Shown here one piece after another: positions 23,754 to 31,412 of a stretch of 35,540 nt of DNA. The DNA is from JBFMGD01 sp040751775. GTDB taxonomy: Bacteria > Bacillota > Dethiobacteria > DTU022. A program made the position numbers and the translations under genes. Position 1 is the stretch's first letter. Every line of letters starts with the position of its first letter. Below the pieces are notes generated by a model. That model was not told the origin of the DNA and searched no databases. It saw only the letters and a program-made list of their open reading frames with translations. The DNA lies in contig JBFMGD010000030.1 in NCBI GenBank assembly GCA_040751775.1, positions 1 to 35,540 of the forward strand. Direction: 5' to 3'.

Positions 23754-23819
23754 GGAACCCCACAAGGCACTAAGTCATTGTAACTAGTTTACAATAACAG
23801 TAAGCCTTTGTGGGGTTCC
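23754..23819. repeat. 66-bp nested inverted repeat after oadB
   Basis: The outer arms GGAACCCCACAAGGC (23754-23768) and GCCTTTGTGGGGTTCC (23804-23819) pair over 15 bp with one bulged base. Inside, TTGTAA-CTAGT-TTACAA forms a second hairpin. The element begins 5 bp after the oadB stop. It has no T run of its own, so it may protect the 3' end or be a small non-autonomous repeat. Confidence 0.65.
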
Positions 23820-23824
23820 GGCTT

Positions 23825-24955
23825 TTACTTCAACATCGATAAAAGAATCCCGGCGGCTACGGCGGAACCGATCACACCCGCCACATTCGGTCCCATCGCA
23901 TGCATCAACAGATAATTCTGCGGGTTCGCTTCCTTGCCAATCATTTGGGAAACACGGGCCGCCATCGGCACAGCCGATACGCCGGCCGAACCGATCAAAG
24001 GATTGATCTTTCCCTTACTAATCACATTGAGCAGTTTCCCCATCAGTATACCGGATGCGGTTCCCACGGCAAACGCCGCCAAACCCAGGGTAATGATTTT
24101 AAACGTGTCAAGGGTCAGAAAATAGGAGGCTGTCGCCTTTGCCCCTACAGAGAGCCCCAGGAAAATGACGACAATATTGTTCAGTTCAAACTGGGCTGTT
24201 TTACTGAGGCGTTCAGTGACGCCGCTTTCACGCAAAATGTTACCGAACATGAACGTGCCCAAAAGCGGCAGCGCGGCCGGCAACAGCAACCCGGTTAGTA
24301 TAATCACGACGATCGGGAAGATCACTTTTTCAGTTTTGGATACCGGGCGCAGCTGCTTCATCACGATCTGCCGCTCTTTTTGAGTGGTCATCAGCCGCAT
24401 GATCGGAGGCTGGATAATCGGCACCAATGCCATATAGGAATAGGCGGCTATAGCGATGGAACCGAGCAGCTCCGGGGCAAGATGATTGGCCAGGAAGATG
24501 GCGGTAGGTCCGTCAGCGCCGCCGATAATGCCGATCGCTCCAGCCTGCTGGGCGGTGAATCCCATATAGAAAGCCCCGACAAAGGTAGTAAAGATACCGA
24601 ACTGGGCGGCCGCGCCAAGAAGCAATGTAACCGGGTTGGCAATCAGCGGCCCGAAATCAGTCATAGCGCCGATGCCGAGAAATATCAACGGCGGGAATAT
24701 GCTTAAATCCAATCCCCGTGACAGGTAATAAAGCAAACCGCCGATTTCACCGGCTGTATCCGGCTGGAGCAGGTTACCCAGGGGCAGGTTGACCAATAAA
24801 ACTCCGAAACTGATCGGAATCAACAGCAGCGGTTCAAACTTCTTGACAATACCGAGGTATAACAGTGCGCAGGAGATCAAAATCATAGCCGCTTCCGGCC
24901 AGGTAAGGTTATAAAAACCCGTTTTTTCTATAAATTCCAACAGTAAGTTGAGCAC
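23825..24955 (-). CDS. oadB: Na+-translocating decarboxylase beta subunit
   Basis: This 376-aa polytopic membrane protein belongs to the beta subunits (OadB/GcdB/MmdB) of sodium-pumping biotin decarboxylases. It decarboxylates carboxybiotin and couples this to Na+ export. The essential-aspartate region GIIGGADGPTAIFLA and the C-terminal GSAGVSAVPMAARVSQ and HAMGPNVAGVIGSAVAAG blocks are intact. Which acid the complex uses (oxaloacetate, methylmalonyl-CoA, glutaconyl-CoA or malonate) cannot be decided, because the alpha carboxyltransferase gene is not in the window. The GTG at 24955 follows GGGGG at a distance of about 7 nt. It is last in the gamma-biotin carrier-beta set, 38 bp after the biotin carrier gene. 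Confidence 0.93.
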   Translation of the reverse strand: MLNLLLEFIEKTGFYNLTWPEAAMILISCALLYLGIVKKFEPLLLIPISFGVLLVNLPLGNLLQPDTAGEIGGLLYYLSRGLDLSIFPPLIFLGIGAMTDFGPLIANPVTLLLGAAAQFGIFTTFVGAFYMGFTAQQAGAIGIIGGADGPTAIFLANHLAPELLGSIAIAAYSYMALVPIIQPPIMRLMTTQKERQIVMKQLRPVSKTEKVIFPIVVIILTGLLLPAALPLLGTFMFGNILRESGVTERLSKTAQFELNNIVVIFLGLSVGAKATASYFLTLDTFKIITLGLAAFAVGTASGILMGKLLNVISKGKINPLIGSAGVSAVPMAARVSQMIGKEANPQNYLLMHAMGPNVAGVIGSAVAAGILLSMLK

Positions 24956-24993
24956 CAGCTTACCCCCTCGTGTTTATGCGGCGGCTATGGTAT

Positions 24994-25419
24994 TTACGCT
25001 ATGACGATCAGAGGATCACCGCTGTTTACGGTAGCTCCCTTCTCAACCAGAACCTGAACTACTTGACCGGCTTTGGGAGCGGTAATCTCATTTTCCATTT
25101 TCATCGCTTCAAGGATTAACAGGACAGCGTCTTCTTCCACCGTATCGCCGGTTTTAACCGACACGTTGACTATGGAGCCGGGCATCGGCGCGGGCACAAC
25201 CAGTCCGGCATCGGCAGGGGCGCTCTGAAGCTCATTTATGTTTGGCTGAGCAGTAGGTGCAACCCTGTCTTTAGCCGTGGGACGGTCGGCCGGAGTCCGG
25301 AGCACCTCTCCGCCAGTTTTATCTCGTTCGTCTCCTGCCGTCGCGTCCTGCCGGCCGGAGAGCTCTTCAACAGATACAATATAGGTATGGCCGTCAACAG
25401 TTACTCTCAGTTTTTTCAA
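24994..25419 (-). CDS. Biotin carrier protein of the decarboxylase
   Basis: This is a 141-aa biotinyl protein. A short N-terminal strand domain (MKKLRVTVDGHTYIVSVEEL) is joined by a Pro/Ala/Asp-rich flexible linker (about 22-72) to the biotinyl/lipoyl domain (73-141). The biotin-accepting lysine is K107 in EAMKMEN. It carries CO2 from the alpha subunit to the beta subunit in the membrane. The TTG at 25419 follows GAGGAGG and gives the normal family N-terminus; it overlaps the stop of the gamma subunit gene in a TTGA junction, so the two are translationally coupled. The frame is open upstream to 25455, but those codons lie in the gamma gene. Confidence 0.92.
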   Translation of the reverse strand: MKKLRVTVDGHTYIVSVEELSGRQDATAGDERDKTGGEVLRTPADRPTAKDRVAPTAQPNINELQSAPADAGLVVPAPMPGSIVNVSVKTGDTVEEDAVLLILEAMKMENEITAPKAGQVVQVLVEKGATVNSGDPLIVIA

Positions 25420-25805
25420 CTCAACCTTTTCCTCCTCAATACTTCTAATTCGCACCTGCTCTCCAACCGGGCTTTGCGCCCGGCCGCGGCCCAGTTGCTC
25501 TTATTGCCCCGATCACTTCTTTGGATTGACGATATCCTATACCCGGTCACACTCTCCGCCTTTTCTTGCAGGTATAGGTAGACCGCTGCTGCGATTGCCG
25601 CTGCAAGCGGTGCCGGCGGCGCGGCTGCGTCGCATAAATCAACCTCGCCTTGCCTGGCCGGTAATACGGCCCGGCCGGCATCTTTTTTCGGATGGTGAAA
25701 AAAGTAACCGAATATAGAGAGTAAAACATATAACAGAAAAAGGGTAATCAGAACCACCAAAAAACCGATGAATACAACTTGGATCGCGAATTCAGCTTTT
25801 TCCAC
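25416..25805 (-). CDS. OadG-like gamma subunit
   Basis: This 129-aa protein has one N-terminal membrane helix (IQVVFIGFLVVLITLFLLYVLL, residues ~8-29) followed by a basic, cytoplasmic region. The layout matches the gamma (OadG) subunits that hold biotin-dependent Na+ pumps together. The C-terminal half has PLAAAIAAAVYLYL and basic residues. Sequence conservation in this family is low, so position is the stronger argument: its stop overlaps the start of the biotin carrier gene, and oadB follows. The GTG at 25805 has a GGAGGG site about 11 nt upstream. An 87-bp gap separates it from the PHP gene. Confidence 0.8.
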   Translation of the reverse strand: MEKAEFAIQVVFIGFLVVLITLFLLYVLLSIFGYFFHHPKKDAGRAVLPARQGEVDLCDAAAPPAPLAAAIAAAVYLYLQEKAESVTGYRISSIQRSDRGNKSNWAAAGRKARLESRCELEVLRRKRLS

Positions 25806-25892
25806 CTGTCAGCAGCCCTCCCCGTCTTAATCATGCGTATATTTATCTATTCTATCATCTAACGGCTTTTCTGGAAAGAGGATCGCAGCGTT

Positions 25893-26717
25893 TCAGCGGC
25901 GGCGCTCTTTGAGGCGCGCAAGGTAATCATATGCTATGGCCACACTGCCCGGTTGCCGTTTGCAATAATCGGCGTCGCCGTGAAAATCAGAGCCGCCGGT
26001 TATTAATAAATTCAGTTTATGGGCCCGGTTGGTGTAATAATCTCTTAGTTTGTTACCGTGGTCGGGATGAAATACTTCCACTCCCTGCAAACCGGCCGCA
26101 GCCAACGTATCGAGAAATACGGCGCCGCGTTGACCCGGGTGGGCCAGCACCGGTACAGCGCCGCAGATTGACAACAGCTCGAGAGCTTGCAGCGGATTCA
26201 AGGTACGCCTGGGAACGTAAGCCGGTTTACCCTGTTCGAGGTAGCCGGTAAAAGCCTGTTCCAAACTGTTGACCATCTTCTGCTTCCGCATCAGCCTGGC
26301 CAGGTGCAGTCTGCCCGGGGCGCCCGGGGAAGCCTCTTCCAGAACAGCCTCCAGCGATATATGCAACCCTGCCCGGCTCAGCCGGGCCAGCATGGCCTCC
26401 ATCCTTGTGATCCGTTCGCGCCGCAGATCGCCTAAAATATTTTCCAGGTCGCCGTAATTAGTGGGGTAATAGCCGAGGATATGAATCTCGGTTTCTTGTT
26501 CCCGGGCGCTGATTTCCAGGCCCGGCACAACCTCGATGCCGCAGCGCTCACCGGCTGCCGCGGCTTCGGCAAGCCCGCTTAACGTTTCATGATCGGTCAG
26601 TGCCACCGCCGCTAAACCGGCTGCCGCAGCCAGTGTCACAACTCGGGCGGGCGGGCAAACACCGTCGGAGGCGGTACTGTGCAGGTGCAGATCGACCAGA
26701 CCGGTCCGGGTGCTCAC
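25893..26717 (-). CDS. PHP-domain phosphoesterase (YciV/RNase AM-like)
   Basis: This 274-aa protein consists of a PHP (polymerase and histidinol phosphatase) domain. The metal ligands are visible as DLHLHS (residues 9-14), TDHET (41-45), PGLEIS, VLAHPG and the final GSDFHG. The size and the long helical insertion (residues ~90-160) match the YciV/TrpH-like group, which includes 3',5'-nucleotide bisphosphate phosphatases and the RNA 5'-end nuclease RNase AM. The GTG at 26717 overlaps the stop of the dipeptidase gene by 4 bp, so the two are co-translated. The exact substrate is not predictable. Confidence 0.88.
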   Translation of the reverse strand: MSTRTGLVDLHLHSTASDGVCPPARVVTLAAAAGLAAVALTDHETLSGLAEAAAAGERCGIEVVPGLEISAREQETEIHILGYYPTNYGDLENILGDLRRERITRMEAMLARLSRAGLHISLEAVLEEASPGAPGRLHLARLMRKQKMVNSLEQAFTGYLEQGKPAYVPRRTLNPLQALELLSICGAVPVLAHPGQRGAVFLDTLAAAGLQGVEVFHPDHGNKLRDYYTNRAHKLNLLITGGSDFHGDADYCKRQPGSVAIAYDYLARLKERRR

Positions 26718-27691
26718 GACTCTTGATTACCGGCTAGATTCTGTTCAAGCAATCGTTTTACATTCTCGCCGGCAATTAACGCCACTTCCCGTTTATTAAA
26801 CCCGCGTTTTAAAAGTCCTTCGATTAAGACCGGATAACAAGAAGCGTCTGCCAGTTGATCCGTGCTTTTTGGTATCCCATCAAAATCGGAGCCAATCCCA
26901 ACGTGGTTTATTCCCGCTGTAGACGCTATATGCACGAAGTGATCAATTAATTGATCCAAACGCGCTGTCTCCCGGCCGGTTATAAAAAGCGGATAAAAAC
27001 TGATCCCGATCACCCCGCCTCTTTCCGCTACCAGCTTTAACTGCTCGTCGCTCAAGTTGCGCGGATGTTCGCAAAGCCGGGCGGCATTGGCATGAGAAAC
27101 CAGCGGCGGGCGTTCCGCCAATTCAATCGCGTCGCGAAAGCCGGCTTGTGATAAATGTGCCAGGTCAAGCAAGATCCCGTATCTACCCAACCTGGGTACG
27201 AGATTCCTGCCCAGGCGAGTCAACCCACCGCCGGATATCTCTTCGCCGCATCCGTCAGCGAAACAGTTGCGGTTATTCCAGGTCAGGGAAATACAGCGTA
27301 CCCCCAGGCGATAAAACAGAGGCAGCAAGTCCACGCTGCCGCAAAGCGGTTCCGCCCCTTCCAGAGCCAGTAAACAGGCGATCTTCCCTTTTTCTGCGGC
27401 TTCTTTTAAATCCTGCCTTTTTTCCAACGGCTGAAGATGATCAAAATTGTTACGCAAACCCCTTTCATAAAGGGTGAGGCAATGCAGGGCTTGTTGCAGA
27501 TGAGAGTCGCCGTTCTTCTGAGCGGCGGTGCATACGGCAAAAAATTGCAGGACCACTTGACCGAGCCGCAGCCGGGGCAGGTCGACATGACCGGTCTGAT
27601 TGAGTAGATCAAAGCGGTATTCATCCCGTCCAAAAAGCCACAGTGTGTCACAATGGCAATCGACAATAGAACAGCAAACGGTTTCACTCAT
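26714..27691 (-). CDS. Membrane dipeptidase-family M19 peptidase
   Basis: This 325-aa zinc dipeptidase belongs to the M19 (renal dipeptidase) family, which cleaves dipeptides, including D-amino-acid and possibly cell-wall-derived ones. The binuclear zinc ligands are in DCHCDTLW (His and Asp), LEGAEPL (Glu), LDLAHLS and LVSHANA (His), and the catalytic GSDFDGIP follows near residue 266. It has no signal peptide, so it is probably cytoplasmic, as in most bacterial members. The ATG at 27691 opens the gene; the 3' end overlaps the PHP gene. A terminator between it and spoVS suggests it starts its own transcript. Confidence 0.92.
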   Translation of the reverse strand: MSETVCCSIVDCHCDTLWLFGRDEYRFDLLNQTGHVDLPRLRLGQVVLQFFAVCTAAQKNGDSHLQQALHCLTLYERGLRNNFDHLQPLEKRQDLKEAAEKGKIACLLALEGAEPLCGSVDLLPLFYRLGVRCISLTWNNRNCFADGCGEEISGGGLTRLGRNLVPRLGRYGILLDLAHLSQAGFRDAIELAERPPLVSHANAARLCEHPRNLSDEQLKLVAERGGVIGISFYPLFITGRETARLDQLIDHFVHIASTAGINHVGIGSDFDGIPKSTDQLADASCYPVLIEGLLKRGFNKREVALIAGENVKRLLEQNLAGNQES

Positions 27692-27713
27692 GATTTAATT
27701 TTACTCGAATCAG

Positions 27714-27749
27714 CATAAAAAAACACCCCCTCAAATTGAAGAGGTGCGT
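27714..27749 (-). terminator. Terminator after spoVS
   Basis: On the minus strand GCACCTC, TTCAATTT and GAGGGGGTGT form an imperfect stem followed by seven T residues (27715-27723 region). It lies about 35 bp after the spoVS stop. Confidence 0.75.
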
Positions 27750-27783
27750 CTGAGCGGTATGATAGGCATAATTTCATGCAGAT

Positions 27784-28044
27784 TTAACGCGGCTCAATGA
27801 TCAGTTTGATCGCCGTCCGTTCTTCACCGTCTATCAGAATGTCCGTAAAAGCGGGAATGCAGATTAAGTCTATGCCTCCCGGTGCCACAAATCCTCGTGC
27901 AATCGCAACCGCTTTCACAGCCTGGTTCAGGGCACCGGCGCCGATAGTCTGAATTTCCGCGCCCCCCCGTTCGCGCAATACTCCGGCAAGAGCGCCCGCT
28001 ACAGAATTAGGGTTTGATTTTGCTGATACTTTTAATACATCCAT
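27784..28044 (-). CDS. spoVS: Stage V sporulation protein S
   Basis: This is an 86-aa SpoVS of normal length and very high conservation. It begins MDVLKVSAKSNPNSVAGALAG, followed by the GAGALNQAVKAVAIARGFVAP block and a C-terminal IDGEERTAIKLIIEPR end. SpoVS is an Alba-like, nucleic-acid-binding protein that affects septation, stage V sporulation and spore coat formation in Bacillus. The ATG at 28044 follows AGAAGGAGG. A sigma-H-like promoter lies 40 bp upstream, matching the control known in Bacillus. It is part of the conserved rny-ymdB-spoVS cluster. Confidence 0.97.
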   Translation of the reverse strand: MDVLKVSAKSNPNSVAGALAGVLRERGGAEIQTIGAGALNQAVKAVAIARGFVAPGGIDLICIPAFTDILIDGEERTAIKLIIEPR

Positions 28045-28084
28045 TGAATGATGAATACCTCCTTCTACGGGTTTTACTGGGTTA

Positions 28085-28114
28085 TACTTCGCTGATGATC
28101 CTTAATATTCCTGC
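28085..28114 (-). promoter_or_regulatory. Sigma-H-like promoter of spoVS
   Basis: On the minus strand GCAGGAATA (28106-28114) matches the sigma-H -35 RNAGGAWWW fully. GCGAAGTA (28085-28092) matches the -10 RNGAATWW in 7 of 8 positions. The spacer is 13 nt, one longer than usual. Bacillus spoVS is sigma-H dependent. Confidence 0.5.
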
Positions 28115-28132
28115 CAGAATTGTAAGAAAATT

Positions 28133-28921
28133 TTAGATATGTTTAATCACCTCAAATATTCGGTTGATCGATTGAGCGCGGCCGGTAGCGGGATCTATTT
28201 GCACGATCACGGCATTTAACTGCATCTCTCCCTCAGAGATGGTAAAACGGCCGGGCAGTTGCGTGATAAATTTTTGCAGGGCTGGTTCCGGGTCGACACC
28301 CAGTACCGAGTTATACAGTCCGGTGAAACCTACATCAGAGATGTATGCAGTTCCACGGGGCAGGATCCTTTCATCCGCTGTCTGAACATGCATGTGCGTC
28401 CCGACCACTGCACTGACTCTGCCGTCAAGATACCAGCCCAATGCCTGCTTTTCCGCGGTTGCTTCCGCATGAAAATCAACCAGAATCACGGCCGCTTTCT
28501 TGTTAAGAGTAGCTACCTCCTCATCCGCGCGCCGGAACGGACAGTCCAGCGGCGGCATGAAGATACGACCGCACAAATTTAGTATTCCTACCGGTATCCC
28601 ACCGGCTTCAACAATGACTGAACCGTTCCCCGGCGTAGTATCAGCGGGATAGTTGGCCGGCCGGATCAGGCACGTCTCTCGGTCAATAAAACCGTACACC
28701 TCCTTGTTGTCCCAGATATGATTTCCCCCGGTGACCACATCCACTCCGCTCTCTTTCAGTTCTGCAAAAACTGCGGCGGTGATTCCGAAGCCGCCGGCAG
28801 CATTTTCACCATTGGCGATCACGAGATCGATCGGCCATCTGTTGCGCAGAGAATCCATCAAACTATTCAGACAAATTCTCCCCGGTCGGCCGACCAGGTC
28901 TCCGATAAAAAGTATATGCAT
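28133..28921 (-). CDS. ymdB: YmdB-family metallophosphoesterase (2',3'-cNMP phosphodiesterase)
   Basis: This 262-aa binuclear metallophosphoesterase belongs to the YmdB/TIGR00282 family. In Bacillus YmdB hydrolyses 2',3'-cyclic nucleotides and affects the choice between biofilm and motility. Metal ligands are in GDLVGRPGR (residues 7-15), NGENAAGGFG, GGNHIWDN (65-72), VDFHAEATAEK and GTHMHVQT (near 174-181). All are present and length is normal. It follows rny and one unrecognised gene on the same strand, and spoVS follows, the classical rny-ymdB-spoVS order. The 2',3'-cyclic ends it removes can arise from RNA decay, which suits the rny neighbourhood. Confidence 0.95.
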   Translation of the reverse strand: MHILFIGDLVGRPGRICLNSLMDSLRNRWPIDLVIANGENAAGGFGITAAVFAELKESGVDVVTGGNHIWDNKEVYGFIDRETCLIRPANYPADTTPGNGSVIVEAGGIPVGILNLCGRIFMPPLDCPFRRADEEVATLNKKAAVILVDFHAEATAEKQALGWYLDGRVSAVVGTHMHVQTADERILPRGTAYISDVGFTGLYNSVLGVDPEPALQKFITQLPGRFTISEGEMQLNAVIVQIDPATGRAQSINRIFEVIKHI

Positions 28922-29001
28922 AACTGTCTCCTCTTGCGCGTCAACCTTTCATAATTACTGATATTTCATAATAATCAGACATATGCCGACAAAAAAATTA
29001 A

Positions 29002-29517
29002 CTATTTGTCGAAGACGTACACTTTTCCGGAGTCGCGAAAGGCGAACAGTTTTTTTGTGCTGTTTCCCGGGTTTCGATTCAACAGCAGCTCCAGCAGATC
29101 ATCCCAGGAAGCAGGTTCATCATCCGCAAGATCGTTCTCCTCCATGCGCATTTCACAGATTAAATCCTGGCCGAAATGATCTCGCATGATGCTTGTCAGC
29201 AGGGCTATTTCATTACCGAGCAGGCTGTCACCGGCCAGCACTATTTCCAACTGGGTAAAACCGCAAAGACTTTTTTTTCTAATCTCCATCTTGCGGCTTT
29301 CCTTCTTTTTGAAATAGCGGTAGGCTTCCAGGTTCTCTTCCAACTGACGGCACAGCGATATGTAATTTTCGCGGCTCAGTTTCTGGCTGATCATATAGGA
29401 CAAGCTGAATGAAGATGAGTCCAGATTATAGGTTACTGTAAATATTTCCGGGAAGCGAACCAATATGTTGATAACGAGATTGACATGATACGAATCCTCA
29501 TGGCATTCACCCTGCAT
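29002..29517 (-). CDS. Unrecognised 171-aa protein between rny and ymdB
   Basis: I do not recognise this protein. It begins MQGECHEDSYHVNLVINILV and has a predicted amphipathic middle (SYMISQKLSRENYISLCRQL). Charged helix KKKESRKMEIRKK follows, then an alpha/beta segment GFTQLEIVLAGDSLLGNEIALL. It has an acidic part ENDLADDEPASWDDLLELLL and a C-terminal strand KLFAFRDSGKVYVFDK. No signal peptide or membrane helix is seen; five Cys residues are spread out. The ATG at 29517 has an exceptionally good AAAGGAGGGGG site; the longer frame to 29625 crosses the rny terminator. Its place inside the rny-ymdB-spoVS cluster hints at a role in RNA turnover or sporulation, but this is only context. Confidence 0.75.
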   Translation of the reverse strand: MQGECHEDSYHVNLVINILVRFPEIFTVTYNLDSSSFSLSYMISQKLSRENYISLCRQLEENLEAYRYFKKKESRKMEIRKKSLCGFTQLEIVLAGDSLLGNEIALLTSIMRDHFGQDLICEMRMEENDLADDEPASWDDLLELLLNRNPGNSTKKLFAFRDSGKVYVFDK

Positions 29518-29584
29518 GCAGCCCCCTCCTTTTCTGTAGACTTTAATCATATTCAAGATGAACAGATAAATTCCTGCCCGGAAA

Positions 29585-29609
29585 TAAAAAAAGTGCCCCG
29601 GGGGGCACC
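29585..29609 (-). terminator. Terminator after rny
   Basis: GTGCCCC-CC-GGGGCAC on the minus strand is a perfect 7-bp GC-rich stem with a 2-nt centre, followed by seven T residues. It lies about 50 bp after the rny stop and separates rny from the 171-aa gene. Confidence 0.88.
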
Positions 29610-29657
29610 ATGAAATATCTATCAATAATGATTAGTTCAGGTAAAACTGAAAACCGC

Positions 29658-31193
29658 CTATTTGGCGTAATCGACAGCTCTGGTTTCCCTGATCACGGTA
29701 ACCTTAATCTGCCCGGGATATTCCAGGTTGCTTTCAATTTTTTTAACGATCTCCCGCGCTACCTGAATCGAGGCGTAATCATCGATCCGGTCCGGTTTGA
29801 CGATGATCCTGATTTCTCTGCCGGCATGAATAGCATAAGATTTCTCGACCCCTTCAAAAGAGGCGGCGATCTCTTCTAATTTTTCCAGGCGCTTGATATA
29901 TGCCTCGAGGGTTTCACGCCGCGCGCCCGGCCGCGCGGCTGATATTGCATCGGCGGATTGAATAAGGACCGCTTCGAGAGTGTGAAAATCTGTATCACCA
30001 TGATGGGCGGTGATGGCATTGACAATTTCCGGGGTCTCCCGGTATTTCTTGGCCAAATCTCCGCCGGTGGAGACGTGCGACCCTTCTGTCTCGTGATCTA
30101 CCGCTTTTCCAATATCATGCAGCAAGCCGGCTCGTTTGGCAAAGGTAATATCCAGGCCCAGTTCAGCGGCCATCGTGCCGGCCAGGTGAGCCACTTCAAT
30201 CGAATGCTGCAAGACATTCTGACCATAACTGGTCCGATAACGCAGTTTCCCCAGCAGCATCACCAGTTCGGGATGTAAACCGTGCACACCGGTTTCAAAG
30301 GTAGCGCGCTCTCCTTCTTCCCTGATTTGGGTGTCGACCTCTTTGCGGGTCTTTTCCACAATTTCTTCTATTCTGGCCGGGTGAATCCGACCGTCGCTGA
30401 TTAACTTCTCCAGTGACAGACGCGCAATTTCACGGCGAATCGGGTCGAACCCGGATAAAATCACCGCTTCCGGTGTATCGTCAATTATTAAATCAATACC
30501 GGTCAGCGTTTCCAGGGTCCGAATATTGCGCCCTTCACGACCGATAATACGGCCTTTCATTTCATCATTGGGTAAATTAACAACGGAAACAGTCGACTCG
30601 GAAACGTGATCGGCCGCACATTTTTGGATAGCCATCGTTACAACTTCCCGCGCCCGCTTTTCCGCTTCGGTCTTGGCCTGGTTTTCCACTTCTTTAACCA
30701 TCATCGCCATCTCATGAACCATTTCTTCCCTGGCCCGTTGCAAAAGGATAACCTTGGCTTCATCCATGGTCATTCCGGACACTTTTTCCAGTTCGGCTAA
30801 CTGCTGGTGGCAAAGGCGGTCTAATTTATCCTGTGTTCGCTTGATCTCTTCTTCTTTTTTACGCAGTTCCTCTTCCTTGCGTTCAATAAAACCGGTCTTT
30901 CTGTCCAGGCTTTCTTCTTTTTGCATCAAGCGGCGTTCGACCCGCTGCAGTTCCGAGCGTCGCTCTTTGCTTTCCCGCTCCACTTCATTGCGCAGACGGT
31001 GCGCCTCTTCTTTTGCTTCAAGATATTTCTCTCTTTTTAACGCGCTCGCTTCCTGTTTTGCCTCATCCAATATTTTTTTTGCCGCGGTTTCCGCAGAAGC
31101 AATCCGGGCCTCGGCAATCAATTTGCGGATAAAATAACCGGCAATCGCGCCGACAACCAGAGCAGCGATAATCATGAGCACATTCTCAAACAT
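29658..31193 (-). CDS. rny: Ribonuclease Y
   Basis: This is a 511-aa membrane-anchored endoribonuclease that starts mRNA decay in Firmicutes. An N-terminal helix (VLMIIAALVVGAIAGYFI, residues 5-22) is followed by a long, highly charged coiled coil (about 30-190). The KH domain comes next, with GRIIGREGRNIRTLE (near 213-227), and the HD domain has HSIEVAHLAG and LLHDIGKAVDHE, including the catalytic His-Asp. The C-terminus ends with the family's QIKVTVIRETRAVDYAK. The ATG at 31193 has GGAGGTGG 8 nt upstream. Its 5' leader contains a promoter, a folded RNA and an intrinsic terminator, so transcription into rny is likely to be regulated or the RNA acts by itself. Confidence 0.97.
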   Translation of the reverse strand: MFENVLMIIAALVVGAIAGYFIRKLIAEARIASAETAAKKILDEAKQEASALKREKYLEAKEEAHRLRNEVERESKERRSELQRVERRLMQKEESLDRKTGFIERKEEELRKKEEEIKRTQDKLDRLCHQQLAELEKVSGMTMDEAKVILLQRAREEMVHEMAMMVKEVENQAKTEAEKRAREVVTMAIQKCAADHVSESTVSVVNLPNDEMKGRIIGREGRNIRTLETLTGIDLIIDDTPEAVILSGFDPIRREIARLSLEKLISDGRIHPARIEEIVEKTRKEVDTQIREEGERATFETGVHGLHPELVMLLGKLRYRTSYGQNVLQHSIEVAHLAGTMAAELGLDITFAKRAGLLHDIGKAVDHETEGSHVSTGGDLAKKYRETPEIVNAITAHHGDTDFHTLEAVLIQSADAISAARPGARRETLEAYIKRLEKLEEIAASFEGVEKSYAIHAGREIRIIVKPDRIDDYASIQVAREIVKKIESNLEYPGQIKVTVIRETRAVDYAK

Positions 31194-31223
31194 AATCGTT
31201 CCACCTCCGTTTCACGGTTAGAA

Positions 31224-31406
31224 TAAAAAAAGCTGTGCTCAGAGAACACAGCTTAAAAGAGAAAGGCCAGTATAAAGATACTTACACCTTTACCAACAGG
31301 ACCTTATGCACTTTTTCCATCTATTCTCAGCGCCGGTGAAGGCACCAAGCTCTCTTTTAAGTTATGCTCTTTAGTAAAAATGATAGATAAATCTAACTTA
31401 TAATAC
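31224..31406 (-). ncRNA. Structured RNA / attenuator-like leader upstream of rny
   Basis: A transcript from about 31406 can form an 11-bp perfect closing helix (CUUAAAAGAGA from 31351-31361 with UCUCUUUUAAG from 31252-31262) around 88 nt. Inside are hairpins GGUG-CCUU-CACC (31335-31346) and AGUAU-CUUU-AUACU (31269-31282), the latter extended by AAGG/CCUU. Directly after the helix, AAGCUGUG/CACAGCUU (31247-31254 and 31230-31237) with a U run forms an intrinsic terminator that shares three bases with the helix. A 5' segment UAAGUUA (31394-31400) can instead pair with UAACUUA (31358-31364), which would break the closing helix. I cannot match it to a known riboswitch, 6S or T-box pattern. It may be a leader for rny or a free small RNA. 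Confidence 0.6.
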
Positions 31407-31412
31407 AAATAC

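Noticed and set aside
31224..31406. 6S RNA, TPP riboswitch or T-box in the rny leader
   Set aside because: A GCUGAGA stretch recalls TPP, but the other conserved parts are missing; there is no GGUACCGCG T-box; the fold is a short multi-branch, not the long rod of 6S RNA.
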